From Ruminococcus sp. (lineage in GTDB: Bacteria > Bacillota > Clostridia > Lachnospirales > Lachnospiraceae): a stretch of DNA of 13,555 nt. The notes beneath the pieces are model-generated. The model was given only the letters and a program-made list of their open reading frames with translations. It was not told the DNA's origin and did no database searches. Made by a program: the position numbers and the translations under genes. Shown here one piece after another: positions 7,231 to 13,478 of the stretch; the stretch's first letter is position 1; the number at the start of each line of letters is the position of its first letter. The stretch covers positions 1 through 13,555 of the forward strand of contig JAHHTL010000049.1 in assembly GCA_020024635.1 (NCBI GenBank). Direction: 5' to 3'.

Positions 7231-7273
7231 CCAAAAATAAAGGCAGACTTCCCATTTTAAGGGCATATCTGCC
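7231..7273 (-). terminator. Terminator-like hairpin (possible attenuator) between rpoZ and rimO
   Basis: On the minus strand, GGCAGA (plus 7268-7273) pairs with TCTGCC (plus 7242-7247). An inner CCC (7263-7261) faces GGG (7253-7251) around an AT-rich loop. TTTATTTTTGG follows at once (plus 7241-7231). This is a complete rho-independent terminator in form. It lies inside what is otherwise one continuous run of genes, and the rimO ribosome site begins at the end of its U-tract. Confidence 0.7.
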
Positions 7274-7285
7274 ATCCTTTCTTCT

Positions 7286-7528
7286 CTATTCTTCTACATT
7301 ATCCGCTATAATCTTAAGCTTCCCTTGATTTAATTCATCAATAGCAATGGAAAGCGATTTTTGTCCCTCTTTTGTAGACACAAGTGGTTCTGCATGATCG
7401 ATAATCTGTCTTGCTCTTTTTGCTGTAGCCATAATGATAGAATAACGACTATTTACCACTTTTGTCGCTCCCTCCTCTAAATCGTGATTTACCACTTCCA
7501 TTAATTCTGTGTATGATGGATGTAACAT
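7286..7528 (-). CDS. rpoZ: DNA-directed RNA polymerase omega subunit
   Basis: This 80-residue protein matches omega, the small subunit that helps fold beta-prime and stabilise core RNA polymerase. The MLHPSYTELM start, the conserved NSRYSIIMATAKRARQI segment (26-42) and the following helix are typical. The length fits Clostridial omega, which is shorter than the E. coli protein. Its ribosome site, AAAGGAG, is inside the last codons of gmk and only three bases separate the two genes, so they are co-translated. A terminator-like hairpin follows before rimO. The gmk-rpoZ pairing is widespread in bacteria and supports the call. Confidence 0.93.
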   Translation of the reverse strand: MLHPSYTELMEVVNHDLEEGATKVVNSRYSIIMATAKRARQIIDHAEPLVSTKEGQKSLSIAIDELNQGKLKIIADNVEE

Positions 7529-7531
7529 GTT

Positions 7532-8161
7532 TTATTTTTCTCCTTTCAATTCTTTTTGGATTTTTTCCATAAATTCTAAATTGCGCATGCATTTTCGATG
7601 CTCGCATCTTATAATACTATGCATTTCCTCTACGCATTCATCAAGTCTGTCATTGATCACAAGATAATCATACTGATGCATCCCCTGTGATTCCTCTGCG
7701 GCACGTTCCATTCTTGACTCGATCACTTCCATTGTTTCTGTCCCACGACCTACAAGTCGCCTCTTTAGTTCTTTTGTATCTGGCGGTGTAACAAATAAAA
7801 GAAGTGTATCTGGGAATGCTTTCTTCACCTTAAGAGCGCCTTGAATTTCAATTTCTAAAATCACATCTTTTCCTTCTGCCAGATGTTTCTCTACATATTC
7901 CTTTGGAGTACCATAGTAGTTCTCCACATATTTAGCATACTCTATCAATTCATCTTTCGCAATCATTTTTTCAAATTCTTCTTTCGTTCGGAAGAAATAC
8001 TCTCTTCCATCTACTTCTCCTTCACGAGGATTGCGTGTAGTTGCTGATACAGAAAGGGCGTAATTGTCCGGGTATCTTTTTACCAATTCCTTCATGATGG
8101 TTCCTTTTCCTGAACCTGAAAATCCTGATACAACAATTAGTATTCCTCTATCTTTCATCAT
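7532..8161 (-). CDS. gmk: Guanylate kinase
   Basis: This 209-residue enzyme phosphorylates GMP (and dGMP) to GDP with ATP, feeding GTP synthesis and recycling. The P-loop GFSGSGKGT is at residues 13-21. SVSATTRNPREGEVDGREYFF (37-57) carries the GMP-binding residues. The lid and adenine-binding regions RLVGRGTETMEVIESRM and YDYLVINDRLDE are recognisable. The length is normal. Two adjacent ATG codons (8161 and 8158) are possible starts; the AAGGAAG site is better spaced for the second, so the mature protein may be one residue shorter. It lies 10 bases after yicC and 3 before rpoZ. The remA (DUF370) gene often found between yicC and gmk in Firmicutes is absent. Confidence 0.95.
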   Translation of the reverse strand: MMKDRGILIVVSGFSGSGKGTIMKELVKRYPDNYALSVSATTRNPREGEVDGREYFFRTKEEFEKMIAKDELIEYAKYVENYYGTPKEYVEKHLAEGKDVILEIEIQGALKVKKAFPDTLLLFVTPPDTKELKRRLVGRGTETMEVIESRMERAAEESQGMHQYDYLVINDRLDECVEEMHSIIRCEHRKCMRNLEFMEKIQKELKGEK

Positions 8162-8171
8162 CTTCTTCCTT

Positions 8172-9050
8172 CTATTCTATATTTTGAATTTGTTCACGTA
8201 CTTTTTCAATTTCTGTTTTTAGTTCAATGGCATAATTGGATACTTCTATGTCATTTGCTTTTGAAAGAATGGTATTTGCTTCTCGATTCATCTCTTGTGC
8301 GATAAAATCCAATTTACGACCAATCCCATCTTTCTCCTCAAGTGTATTGCGCATATGACTAATATGACTTCTAAGTCGTACAACTTCTTCATCCGTACAA
8401 ATCTTATCCGCATATAAAATCACTTCCGACACCATACGATTCTCATCAATCTGTGTGTTTTCCAACAACTCTGAAACTTTTTCCTGTAATTTTGCACGAT
8501 ACTCTGAAATAATCTGCGGAGCTCTCTTTTCCACACATGCAATCAACGATTCCATCTTTGAAAGTTTTTCCAGAATATCTTGTCTTAAATGTTCCCCCTC
8601 CACTGTGCGCGTAGAAACTAGCTGTTCAAAAGCTCCCTCCAATGCTTCTTTAAGACCACTCCAAAGTTCTTCTTCATCTTCTAGCTGCTCTCCTATCGTA
8701 AGAACTTCCGGAAACCGTGCCAATGTGGATACTCGAATATCTTGATCCAACTGAAACTCTTGTTGAATCTGCTCAAATACTTTCATGTATTCCGAAGCCA
8801 AGGTAGAATTGTATTTCAGAATCCCTTCACCTTCTGCTTCGTTCTCATAAGTAATAAAAATATCAATTTTCCCTCTATTTGCATATTGTTTTAACATATT
8901 GCGTATTGCAGATTCAAAAAAATTAAATTTCTTCGGCATACGAATATTCAAATCCAAATATCTGTGGTTCACACTCTTTAACTCTACCGTAAATTTTCTT
9001 AAGTCTTTTTGAATCTCACACCGTCCAAAGCCTGTCATACTTTTTATCAT
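8172..9050 (-). CDS. yicC: YicC/YloC family endoribonuclease
   Basis: This 292-residue protein belongs to the YicC family, RNA endonucleases implicated in small-RNA and mRNA turnover and in stress fitness. The N-terminus MIKSMTGFGRCEIQKD, the VELKSVNHRYLDLNIRMPKKF segment (22-42) and the C-terminal EVVRLRSHISHMRNTLEEKDGIGRKLDFIAQEMNREANTILSKANDIEVS block are family hallmarks. They correspond to the YicC-N and DUF1732-type C-terminal domains. The length is standard at about 290. The start at 9050 is fixed by an in-frame stop three codons upstream; GAGGG precedes it at about ten bases, slightly long. It is the first gene of the yicC-gmk-rpoZ operon and has a near-consensus promoter upstream (9099-9128). 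Confidence 0.93.
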   Translation of the reverse strand: MIKSMTGFGRCEIQKDLRKFTVELKSVNHRYLDLNIRMPKKFNFFESAIRNMLKQYANRGKIDIFITYENEAEGEGILKYNSTLASEYMKVFEQIQQEFQLDQDIRVSTLARFPEVLTIGEQLEDEEELWSGLKEALEGAFEQLVSTRTVEGEHLRQDILEKLSKMESLIACVEKRAPQIISEYRAKLQEKVSELLENTQIDENRMVSEVILYADKICTDEEVVRLRSHISHMRNTLEEKDGIGRKLDFIAQEMNREANTILSKANDIEVSNYAIELKTEIEKVREQIQNIE

Positions 9051-9098
9051 GGCTATTCATCCCTCTATTTTGATTTTAATTCTAAAACATTATGAGTA

Positions 9099-9128
9099 AT
9101 TATACCTCGTTTCTTCCTTTTCGGTCAA
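9099..9128 (-). promoter_or_regulatory. Promoter of the yicC-gmk-rpoZ operon
   Basis: On the minus strand, TTGACC (plus 9123-9128) and a perfect TATAAT (plus 9099-9104) are separated by 18 bases. This is a housekeeping sigma-A type promoter. Transcription should start about 40 bases before the yicC start codon. It is divergent from the rqcH promoter in the same gap. Confidence 0.75.
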
Positions 9129-9183
9129 CCTTTTGTTTTAGAATAATTTAATAACCCCAACACTTCCGCCGCTGTGTATTCTG

Positions 9184-9192
9184 TGTTACAAT
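9184..9192 (+). promoter_or_regulatory. Extended -10 promoter of rqcH
   Basis: TG-T-TACAAT (9184-9192) is an extended -10 element, TGn followed by a five-of-six -10 box. No good -35 is seen 17 bases upstream, which is normal for this promoter class. It would give a leader of about 35 bases before the rqcH start at 9233. Confidence 0.5.
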
Positions 9193-9232
9193 GGATTAGC
9201 ATTTTAGATTATTTATGAAAGGAAAACTGATT

Positions 9233-10966
9233 ATGGCTTTTGATGGAATTACTGTTGCCTGTTTAACACAGGAATTTAAAGAGGTGTTGTTAAATGGAAG
9301 GATTGCCAAAATTGCGCAACCTGAAGTTGACGAACTACTGTTAACCATAAAAACACCAGCAGGGCAAAGACGCCTTTGTATCTCTGCAAGTGCCTCTCTT
9401 CCATTAATATACCTTACTGATACAAATAAACCAAGCCCCATGACTGCCCCTAATTTTTGTATGCTCCTTCGTAAACATATTAGTAACGGACGCATTGTTG
9501 AAATTTCGCAGCCCGGACTTGAACGTATCATTCATTTCACCATTGAACACCTTGATGAAATGGGTGATCTTTGCAGGAAAAAATTAATTGTAGAAATTAT
9601 GGGAAAACATAGCAATATCATATTTTGCGATGAAAATGATCTGATCATCGATAGCATCAAACATGTTTCTGCTCAGGTTAGTTCTGTGCGTGAAGTCCTC
9701 CCAGGGCGTACATATTTCATTCCCGACACTATGCATAAACTAGATCCTCTTACTGTAACAGAAAAGGACTTTATTTCTCTTGTTGCTGAAAAGTCTTGCG
9801 ACATTGGAAAAGCAATCTATACTAGCTTTACTGGAATCAGTCCTGTTGTTGCGCAAGAAATCTGTACACTTGCTTGTATGGATTCTTTTGTTCCCGGAAA
9901 AGAGCTTTCCACAGATCATTTAAAACATTTGTATAACCAATTTTCTATTTTTATGTCCAACATAAAAACGGCTACTTTTCAACCTTGTATTTACTATTTA
10001 GGAACAGAACCAAAAGAATTTTCCGCACTTCCAATGACTTCTTTTCCAAATTATAACTGTCAAAATTTTTCACATATGTCTGACGTACTAAATAAATACT
10101 ATTCTTCCAAAAATACGTTAACCCGTATTCGTCAAAAATCCGCTGATCTGCGTCACATCGTTCAGACAGCGCTAGAACGAAATCGCAAAAAATATAATCT
10201 TCAAATTCGTCAATTACAAGATACAGATGGAAGGGATAAATATAAAGTATATGGGGAGTTGCTCCATACTTATGGATACAATCTAGAAGAAGGTGCCAAA
10301 AGTCTGAAAGCCTTGAACTATTACACCAATGAAATGATTACCATCCCATTGGATCAAACTAAATCACCACAAGACAACGCCAAACGTTACTTTGACAAAT
10401 ACAACAAGCAAAAAAGAACTTTTGAAGCGCTATCAAAACTTATCATGGAAACAAGGGACGACATTACATATCTTGAATCTATCAGCGCCTCTTTGGATAT
10501 TGCCCTAACAGAGGATGATTTATCCCAGATTAAAGAAGAATTAATTCAAGCCGGTTATATGCGTAGAAAATACACCAAAAAGAAAGTGAAAGTTTCAAAT
10601 ACTCCTCTTCATTATGTTTCCAGCGATGGATTTCACATCTACGTTGGAAAAAACAACCTGCAAAATGAGGAACTTACCTTCCACTTTGCAAACGGAAATG
10701 ACTGGTGGTTCCACGCAAAGGATACACCTGGTTCTCATGTAATTGTAAAAACAGAAGGACGAGAACTTCCTGATCGTACTTTTGAAGAAGCCGGAAAACT
10801 TGCTGCATATTACTCGAAAGCCAGAGAGAATGAGAAAATTGAAATCGACTACATCGAAAAAAAACATGTCAAAAAACCAAATGGTGGAAAACCCGGTTTT
10901 GTGGTATATTATACAAACTATTCTATGATCATTGACAGTGATATTACAGGCCTTAATAGACTTTAA
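9233..10966 (+). CDS. rqcH: Rqc2 homologue RqcH (NFACT family)
   Basis: This 577-residue protein is the bacterial Rqc2/NEMF homologue. It binds peptidyl-tRNA-obstructed 50S subunits and recruits alanyl-tRNA to add C-terminal alanine tails that mark stalled chains for degradation. Older records call it fibronectin-binding protein. The order is NFACT-N (1-~210), helix-hairpin-helix, a central coiled coil (about 290-445, e.g. RKKYNLQIRQL and KQKRTFEALSKLIME) and NFACT-R (about 455-577) with NDWWFHAKDTPGSHVIVKT at 489-507. E97-R98 occupies the position of the acidic-arginine pair needed for tRNA binding in B. subtilis RqcH. The start at 9233 (MAFDGI, typical of the family) is preferred over 9215 because GAAAGGAAA lies directly before it. 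It is apparently monocistronic, with its own promoter; no terminator is evident before the pyrB promoter. Confidence 0.92.
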   Translation: MAFDGITVACLTQEFKEVLLNGRIAKIAQPEVDELLLTIKTPAGQRRLCISASASLPLIYLTDTNKPSPMTAPNFCMLLRKHISNGRIVEISQPGLERIIHFTIEHLDEMGDLCRKKLIVEIMGKHSNIIFCDENDLIIDSIKHVSAQVSSVREVLPGRTYFIPDTMHKLDPLTVTEKDFISLVAEKSCDIGKAIYTSFTGISPVVAQEICTLACMDSFVPGKELSTDHLKHLYNQFSIFMSNIKTATFQPCIYYLGTEPKEFSALPMTSFPNYNCQNFSHMSDVLNKYYSSKNTLTRIRQKSADLRHIVQTALERNRKKYNLQIRQLQDTDGRDKYKVYGELLHTYGYNLEEGAKSLKALNYYTNEMITIPLDQTKSPQDNAKRYFDKYNKQKRTFEALSKLIMETRDDITYLESISASLDIALTEDDLSQIKEELIQAGYMRRKYTKKKVKVSNTPLHYVSSDGFHIYVGKNNLQNEELTFHFANGNDWWFHAKDTPGSHVIVKTEGRELPDRTFEEAGKLAAYYSKARENEKIEIDYIEKKHVKKPNGGKPGFVVYYTNYSMIIDSDITGLNRL

Positions 10967-10997
10967 AAAAGGATTCTGATTTTTATTGATTTTGATG

Positions 10998-11026
10998 TTG
11001 AAAAAGGTTTTTTTTTAGTATATCAT
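10998..11026 (+). promoter_or_regulatory. Promoter of pyrBI
   Basis: TTGAAA (10998-11003) and TATCAT (11021-11026) are separated by exactly 17 bases. The spacer contains a run of nine T (11008-11016). The expected transcript start is near 11033, giving a short leader of about 67 bases before pyrB. That is too short for a PyrR-type anti-terminator/terminator system. Confidence 0.65.
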
Positions 11027-11066
11027 TACTTTGAAGAATTTTGACTTAAAACTAATAAATATTTAC

Positions 11067-11093
11067 ATATGCCTGTTTTGGCATATAAGGAGG
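11067..11093 (+). promoter_or_regulatory. Leader hairpin adjoining the pyrB ribosome binding site
   Basis: ATATGCC (11067-11073) and GGCATAT (11080-11086) form a perfect 7-base-pair stem with a six-base loop, TGTTTT. The ribosome site AAGGAGG begins at the next base (11087-11093). A folded leader would press against the bound ribosome or be a landing site for a regulator. It lacks a U-tract, so it is not a terminator. Confidence 0.55.
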
Positions 11094-11099
11094 TTGTTT

Positions 11100-12020
11100 A
11101 TGAGACATTTAATGAGCCCACTGGATTTGTCTGTAGAAGAACTAGACGATGTTCTGCACCTTGCGCAGGATATTGAGGCACATCCAGCCAAATATGCACA
11201 TGCATGCGACGGGAAAACACTTGCTACATTATTTTATGAACCAAGTACACGTACAAGACTAAGTCATGAAGCAGCGATGCTGAAACTTGGTGGAAATATT
11301 ATGGGATTTTCTTCCGCAAATTCTAGTTCTGCATCCAAAGGAGAAAGTGTTTCTGATACCATTCGCACTGTTTCATGCTATGCTGACATTTGTGCAATGC
11401 GTCATCCAAAAGAAGGGGCTCCTATGGTTGCTTGCCGTCACTCCTCCATTCCTGTGATCAATGCCGGAGACGGTGGACATCAGCACCCAACTCAGACACT
11501 TACAGACCTTTTGACGATTTTAAATTTAAAAGGTCGACTTCATAACATGACTATTGGTCTTTGTGGAGACTTAAAATTTGGTCGTACCGTCCATTCTTTA
11601 ATCCACGCTCTTGTCCGCTACACTGGGATCAAATTTGTTCTCATTTCTCCAGAAGAATTAAAACTTCCAGATTACATTCGCAATGATGTTCTCGACAAAA
11701 AAAATGTTCCGTATAAAGAAGTAGTACGTCTTGAAGAGGCACTTCCCGAGTTGGATATTCTTTATATGACACGTGTTCAAAAAGAGCGTTTCTTCAATGA
11801 AGAAGATTACGTTAGAATGAAAGACTTTTATATCCTTGACAAGGAAAAAATGGCCCTTGCTCCAGAGGACATGTATGTTCTTCATCCACTTCCAAGAGTA
11901 AATGAAATTGCTGTGGAAGTTGACGACGATCCAAGAGCCGCTTATTTTAAACAAGTTCAGTATGGTGTATATGTGCGTATGGCACTGATCCTTACACTGC
12001 TTGATATTCATGTAGATTAG
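11100..12020 (+). CDS. pyrB: Aspartate carbamoyltransferase catalytic subunit
   Basis: This 306-residue enzyme joins carbamoyl phosphate and L-aspartate to give N-carbamoyl-L-aspartate, the committed step of pyrimidine synthesis. Motifs are intact: the carbamoyl-phosphate loop PSTRTR (48-53), the mobile-loop lysine K80 in SASKGES, HPTQTLTDL (129-137) and the HPLPR loop (262-266). The length is normal for the catalytic chain. The start at 11100 is set by AAGGAGG seven bases upstream; an open frame to 11031 adds 23 residues that overlap the leader hairpin. With pyrI directly downstream it should assemble as a class B holoenzyme, catalytic trimers held by regulatory dimers. Promoter and leader suggest nucleotide-responsive control of a type different from PyrR attenuation, which is inference. 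Confidence 0.95.
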   Translation: MRHLMSPLDLSVEELDDVLHLAQDIEAHPAKYAHACDGKTLATLFYEPSTRTRLSHEAAMLKLGGNIMGFSSANSSSASKGESVSDTIRTVSCYADICAMRHPKEGAPMVACRHSSIPVINAGDGGHQHPTQTLTDLLTILNLKGRLHNMTIGLCGDLKFGRTVHSLIHALVRYTGIKFVLISPEELKLPDYIRNDVLDKKNVPYKEVVRLEEALPELDILYMTRVQKERFFNEEDYVRMKDFYILDKEKMALAPEDMYVLHPLPRVNEIAVEVDDDPRAAYFKQVQYGVYVRMALILTLLDIHVD

Positions 12021-12062
12021 TTTAAAGATTTTGAAAACCAATATAAAGAAAGAGGAATGATT

Positions 12063-12509
12063 ATGGTTAAAAATACACTAAATGTAGGAAGTATCTCAGA
12101 AGGTTTTGTACTTGATCATATTCAGGCTGGAAAAAGTATGGAAATTTACAAACATCTTCACTTAGATCAGCTTGATTGTTGTGTAGCGATTATTAAAAAT
12201 GCGAAAAGTAACAAAATGGGAAGAAAAGATATCATGAAAATTGAGTGTCCAATTGATTTCATGGATTTAGACATCCTAGGATTCATTGATCATAATATCA
12301 CCGTCAATATTATTCAGGATGAAAAAGTAGTTGCTAAAAAGCTTCTTACACTTCCAAAAGAAATTCGCAATGTGATTCGTTGTAAAAATCCACGTTGTAT
12401 TACTTCTATTGAACAAGGTCTCGATCATGTATTTGTGCTCACTGATGAAGAAACTCAAACTTATCGTTGTAAATATTGCGAAGAGAAGTATTCTGGAAAA
12501 GTAAAATAA
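12063..12509 (+). CDS. pyrI: Aspartate carbamoyltransferase regulatory subunit
   Basis: This 148-residue chain carries the allosteric nucleotide-binding domain (1-~100) and a C-terminal zinc domain that contacts PyrB. The four zinc cysteines are C107, C112, C136 and C139 (CKNPRC and CKYC). LNVGSISEGFVLDHIQAGKSMEIYKHL (6-32) is the usual N-terminal strand-helix that binds ATP, CTP or UTP. The start at 12063 (MVKN) is preferred over 12057 (MIMVKN) because GAGGA lies six bases before it but directly against the earlier ATG. It is 42 bases after pyrB with no terminator between, so the two are one transcript. Termination is probably by the weak hairpin at 12541 or the strong one at 12628. Confidence 0.93.
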   Translation: MVKNTLNVGSISEGFVLDHIQAGKSMEIYKHLHLDQLDCCVAIIKNAKSNKMGRKDIMKIECPIDFMDLDILGFIDHNITVNIIQDEKVVAKKLLTLPKEIRNVIRCKNPRCITSIEQGLDHVFVLTDEETQTYRCKYCEEKYSGKVK

Positions 12510-12540
12510 GTTTTACGTAAAAAAGAGTTAGGAAAAATCC

Positions 12541-12556
12541 AACGGGTTCCGTTTTG
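12541..12556 (+). terminator. Weak hairpin after pyrI
   Basis: AACGG (12541-12545) and CCGTT (12549-12553) form a short stem with a three-base loop, followed by TTG. A TTTTACGTAAAA palindrome (12511-12522) lies just after the pyrI stop. Either could be a 3' end or a processing signal, but neither has a good U-tract. Confidence 0.25.
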
Positions 12557-12574
12557 AGGTGCAAAGTTATAAAT

Positions 12575-12615
12575 TCTCATAAGAAATCACAATTAAAATC
12601 TCATACAGAATCACA
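12575..12615. repeat. Two 17-base direct repeats, period 24
   Basis: TCTCATAAGAAATCACA (12575-12591) and TCTCATACAGAATCACA (12599-12615) match at 15 of 17 positions. A shorter AATCAC echo is at 12621-12626. The 24-base period is a multiple of three and, in the open frame, gives repeating Ser-His-x-x-Ser, so the repeats may be the remains of a coding repeat rather than protein-binding sites. Confidence 0.55.
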
Positions 12616-12627
12616 TAATAAATCACT

Positions 12628-12664
12628 AAAGTTCTAAGTTAAATAAATGACTTAGAACTTTTTT
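12628..12664 (+). terminator. Rho-independent terminator downstream of pyrBI
   Basis: AAAGTTCTAAGT (12628-12639) and ACTTAGAACTTT (12650-12661) pair perfectly over 12 bases around a 10-base AT-rich loop, and T residues continue to 12664. It is the first strong terminator after pyrI, 119 bases downstream, and insulates pyrBI from the XRE module. It is symmetric enough to act weakly in the other direction. Confidence 0.85.
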
Positions 12665-12770
12665 CATTATATATACAATAAAAAAGGATTAGTAAGTAAA
12701 AATATGTATATTTATCCAAAGCGTTTTAAATATTGTATGACTATTATTTTATTCTTAATGCAATATATAT

Positions 12771-12799
12771 TTGACATTTAGTAATATATACTATATAGT
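12771..12799 (+). promoter_or_regulatory. Strong promoter of the XRE/DUF6773 module
   Basis: A perfect TTGACA (12771-12776) is followed after 17 bases by TATAGT (12794-12799). With such a strong core, tight control by a repressor is expected, and a palindrome lies over the -10 box. The transcript would begin near 12806 and the AAGGAGG site of the XRE gene lies close behind. Confidence 0.8.
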
Positions 12800-12801
12800 A
12801 T
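12788..12801. promoter_or_regulatory. Probable operator: 14-base perfect palindrome over the -10 box
   Basis: ATACTATATAGTAT reads the same on both strands and fully covers the -10 element. A dimeric Cro/CI-type repressor bound here would block RNA polymerase. The adjacent XRE protein is the obvious candidate, giving autoregulation. AT-rich DNA makes short palindromes common, but a perfect 14-mer placed exactly on a near-consensus promoter is unlikely to be chance. Confidence 0.6.
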
Positions 12802-12820
12802 GTAATATAAGGAGGTCTAT

Positions 12821-13030
12821 ATGAAAAATAAACGAATGAAAATCGCTCGTATTGAATGCGATATGAAACAGGATGATTTGGCTAAAGCAGTAGGAGTAAC
12901 AAGACAAACTATAGGGCTTATTGAATCTGGTGATTATAACCCTACACTAAATCTTTGTATAGCAATCTGCAAAACATTAAACAAAACACTAAATGATTTA
13001 TTTTGGGAGGGATTAGATGAAGAACAATAA
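12821..13030 (+). CDS. Small XRE-family regulator (YozG-like)
   Basis: This 69-residue protein is almost entirely a Cro/CI helix-turn-helix: MKIARIECDMKQDDLAKAVGVTRQTIGLIESGDYNPTLNLCIAICKTLNKTLNDLFW. The scaffold and recognition helices are about residues 16-35, and TRQTIGLIESGDYNP is the form common to small Firmicute repressors that sit beside a membrane protein. It should be a cytoplasmic, dimeric DNA-binding repressor. AAGGAGG lies at good spacing before the ATG. Its last 14 bases overlap the next gene in another frame, so the two are translated together. A palindrome over its promoter suggests it represses its own operon. The signal it senses is unknown; membrane-stress or peptide-related release through its partner is speculation. 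Confidence 0.9.
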   Translation: MKNKRMKIARIECDMKQDDLAKAVGVTRQTIGLIESGDYNPTLNLCIAICKTLNKTLNDLFWEGLDEEQ

Positions 13031-13472
13031 AATTCAAGATGAAAGAATACTTTTGGAGAGAAGAAAAATTCAAAGTGAGGCATACGGGTGGTTAGTGGTT
13101 GGATTGATAATTTCTATTATTGTACAGCAATTTTTTATGAATGCTCCATTCGCTCAATATGCTGTTGAATTTTTTGCATTAATAGGATGTGGGGGATTTA
13201 TTTCAATTCGTAACTTAGCAAAAGGGATTGATATATGGAACCCAAATGGCGAGGGTAAGAAAAAAATATTATTAAAAACAGTTGTTTTAGGGGTTGCTTC
13301 CGTAATTTTATTTGCAATATTAAGCGGGCAATATAATGTGAAAAATTTGGCATTATATTTTGTTAGTTTTGTCCTTTTCTTCTTTGTATTTCGTTCGGTA
13401 ATGATAAATATAAATAAGAAAAAACAACAAATTATTGATAATAAACTAAATGAAGATGATTTCGATAATTAG
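13017..13472 (+). CDS. DUF6773-like four-helix membrane protein
   Basis: This 151-residue protein has four hydrophobic segments (about 22-40, 46-66, 86-104 and 109-130), charged N- and C-terminal tails and no signal peptide, so it is an integral membrane protein with both ends probably inside. KIQDERILLERRKIQSEAYGWLVVGLIISIIVQQFF and AVEFFALIGCGGFISIRNLAKGIDIW match my memory of the DUF6773 family of Clostridia and Bacilli, commonly paired with a small XRE regulator. Function is unknown. The GGGAGG ribosome site lies within the XRE gene, and the ATG precedes the XRE stop by 11 bases. No enzymatic motif is seen. No terminator is evident in the short sequence left before the window ends. Confidence 0.82.
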   Translation: MKNNKIQDERILLERRKIQSEAYGWLVVGLIISIIVQQFFMNAPFAQYAVEFFALIGCGGFISIRNLAKGIDIWNPNGEGKKKILLKTVVLGVASVILFAILSGQYNVKNLALYFVSFVLFFFVFRSVMININKKKQQIIDNKLNEDDFDN

Positions 13473-13478
13473 AATAAA

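Larger units (their letters stand above)
12510..12820. other. Noncoding stretch between pyrI and the XRE/DUF6773 module
   Basis: I see no convincing gene in this 311-base stretch. It holds a palindrome (12511-12522), a weak hairpin (12541), two 17-base direct repeats (12575-12615), a strong terminator (12628-12664), a very AT-rich segment (12665-12770) and the promoter of the next module (12771-12799). One frame is open from 12521 to a TAA at 12635-12637 and encodes a Ser/His/Lys-repetitive peptide ending SHTESHNKSLKF, but it has no start codon with a ribosome site and looks like a fragment or a repeated element. Confidence 0.6.

Noticed and set aside
9196..9531. Minus-strand frame overlapping the start of rqcH
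   Set aside because: It lies antisense to a well-supported NFACT N-terminal domain and shows no recognisable protein features.
11033..11100. PyrR-type attenuator or uracil-responsive riboswitch ahead of pyrB
   Set aside because: The leader is too short and has no terminator or alternative antiterminator pairing; only one simple hairpin is present.
11658..12041. Minus-strand frame of 127 codons under pyrB
   Set aside because: It is antisense to conserved pyrB sequence, including the HPLPR motif, and has Phe/Ile/Lys-rich shadow composition.
12575..12626. CRISPR-like array
   Set aside because: There are only two repeats of 17 bases with a 7-base spacer, no further units and no cas genes; this is not CRISPR geometry.
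12704..12781. 25-codon frame MYIYPKRFKYC... ending in FDI, a possible small hydrophobic peptide
   Set aside because: The only purine-rich site (AAAGGA) is about 15 bases from the ATG, and the frame runs into the -35 box of the next promoter. It could be a toxin-like peptide, but support is too weak.
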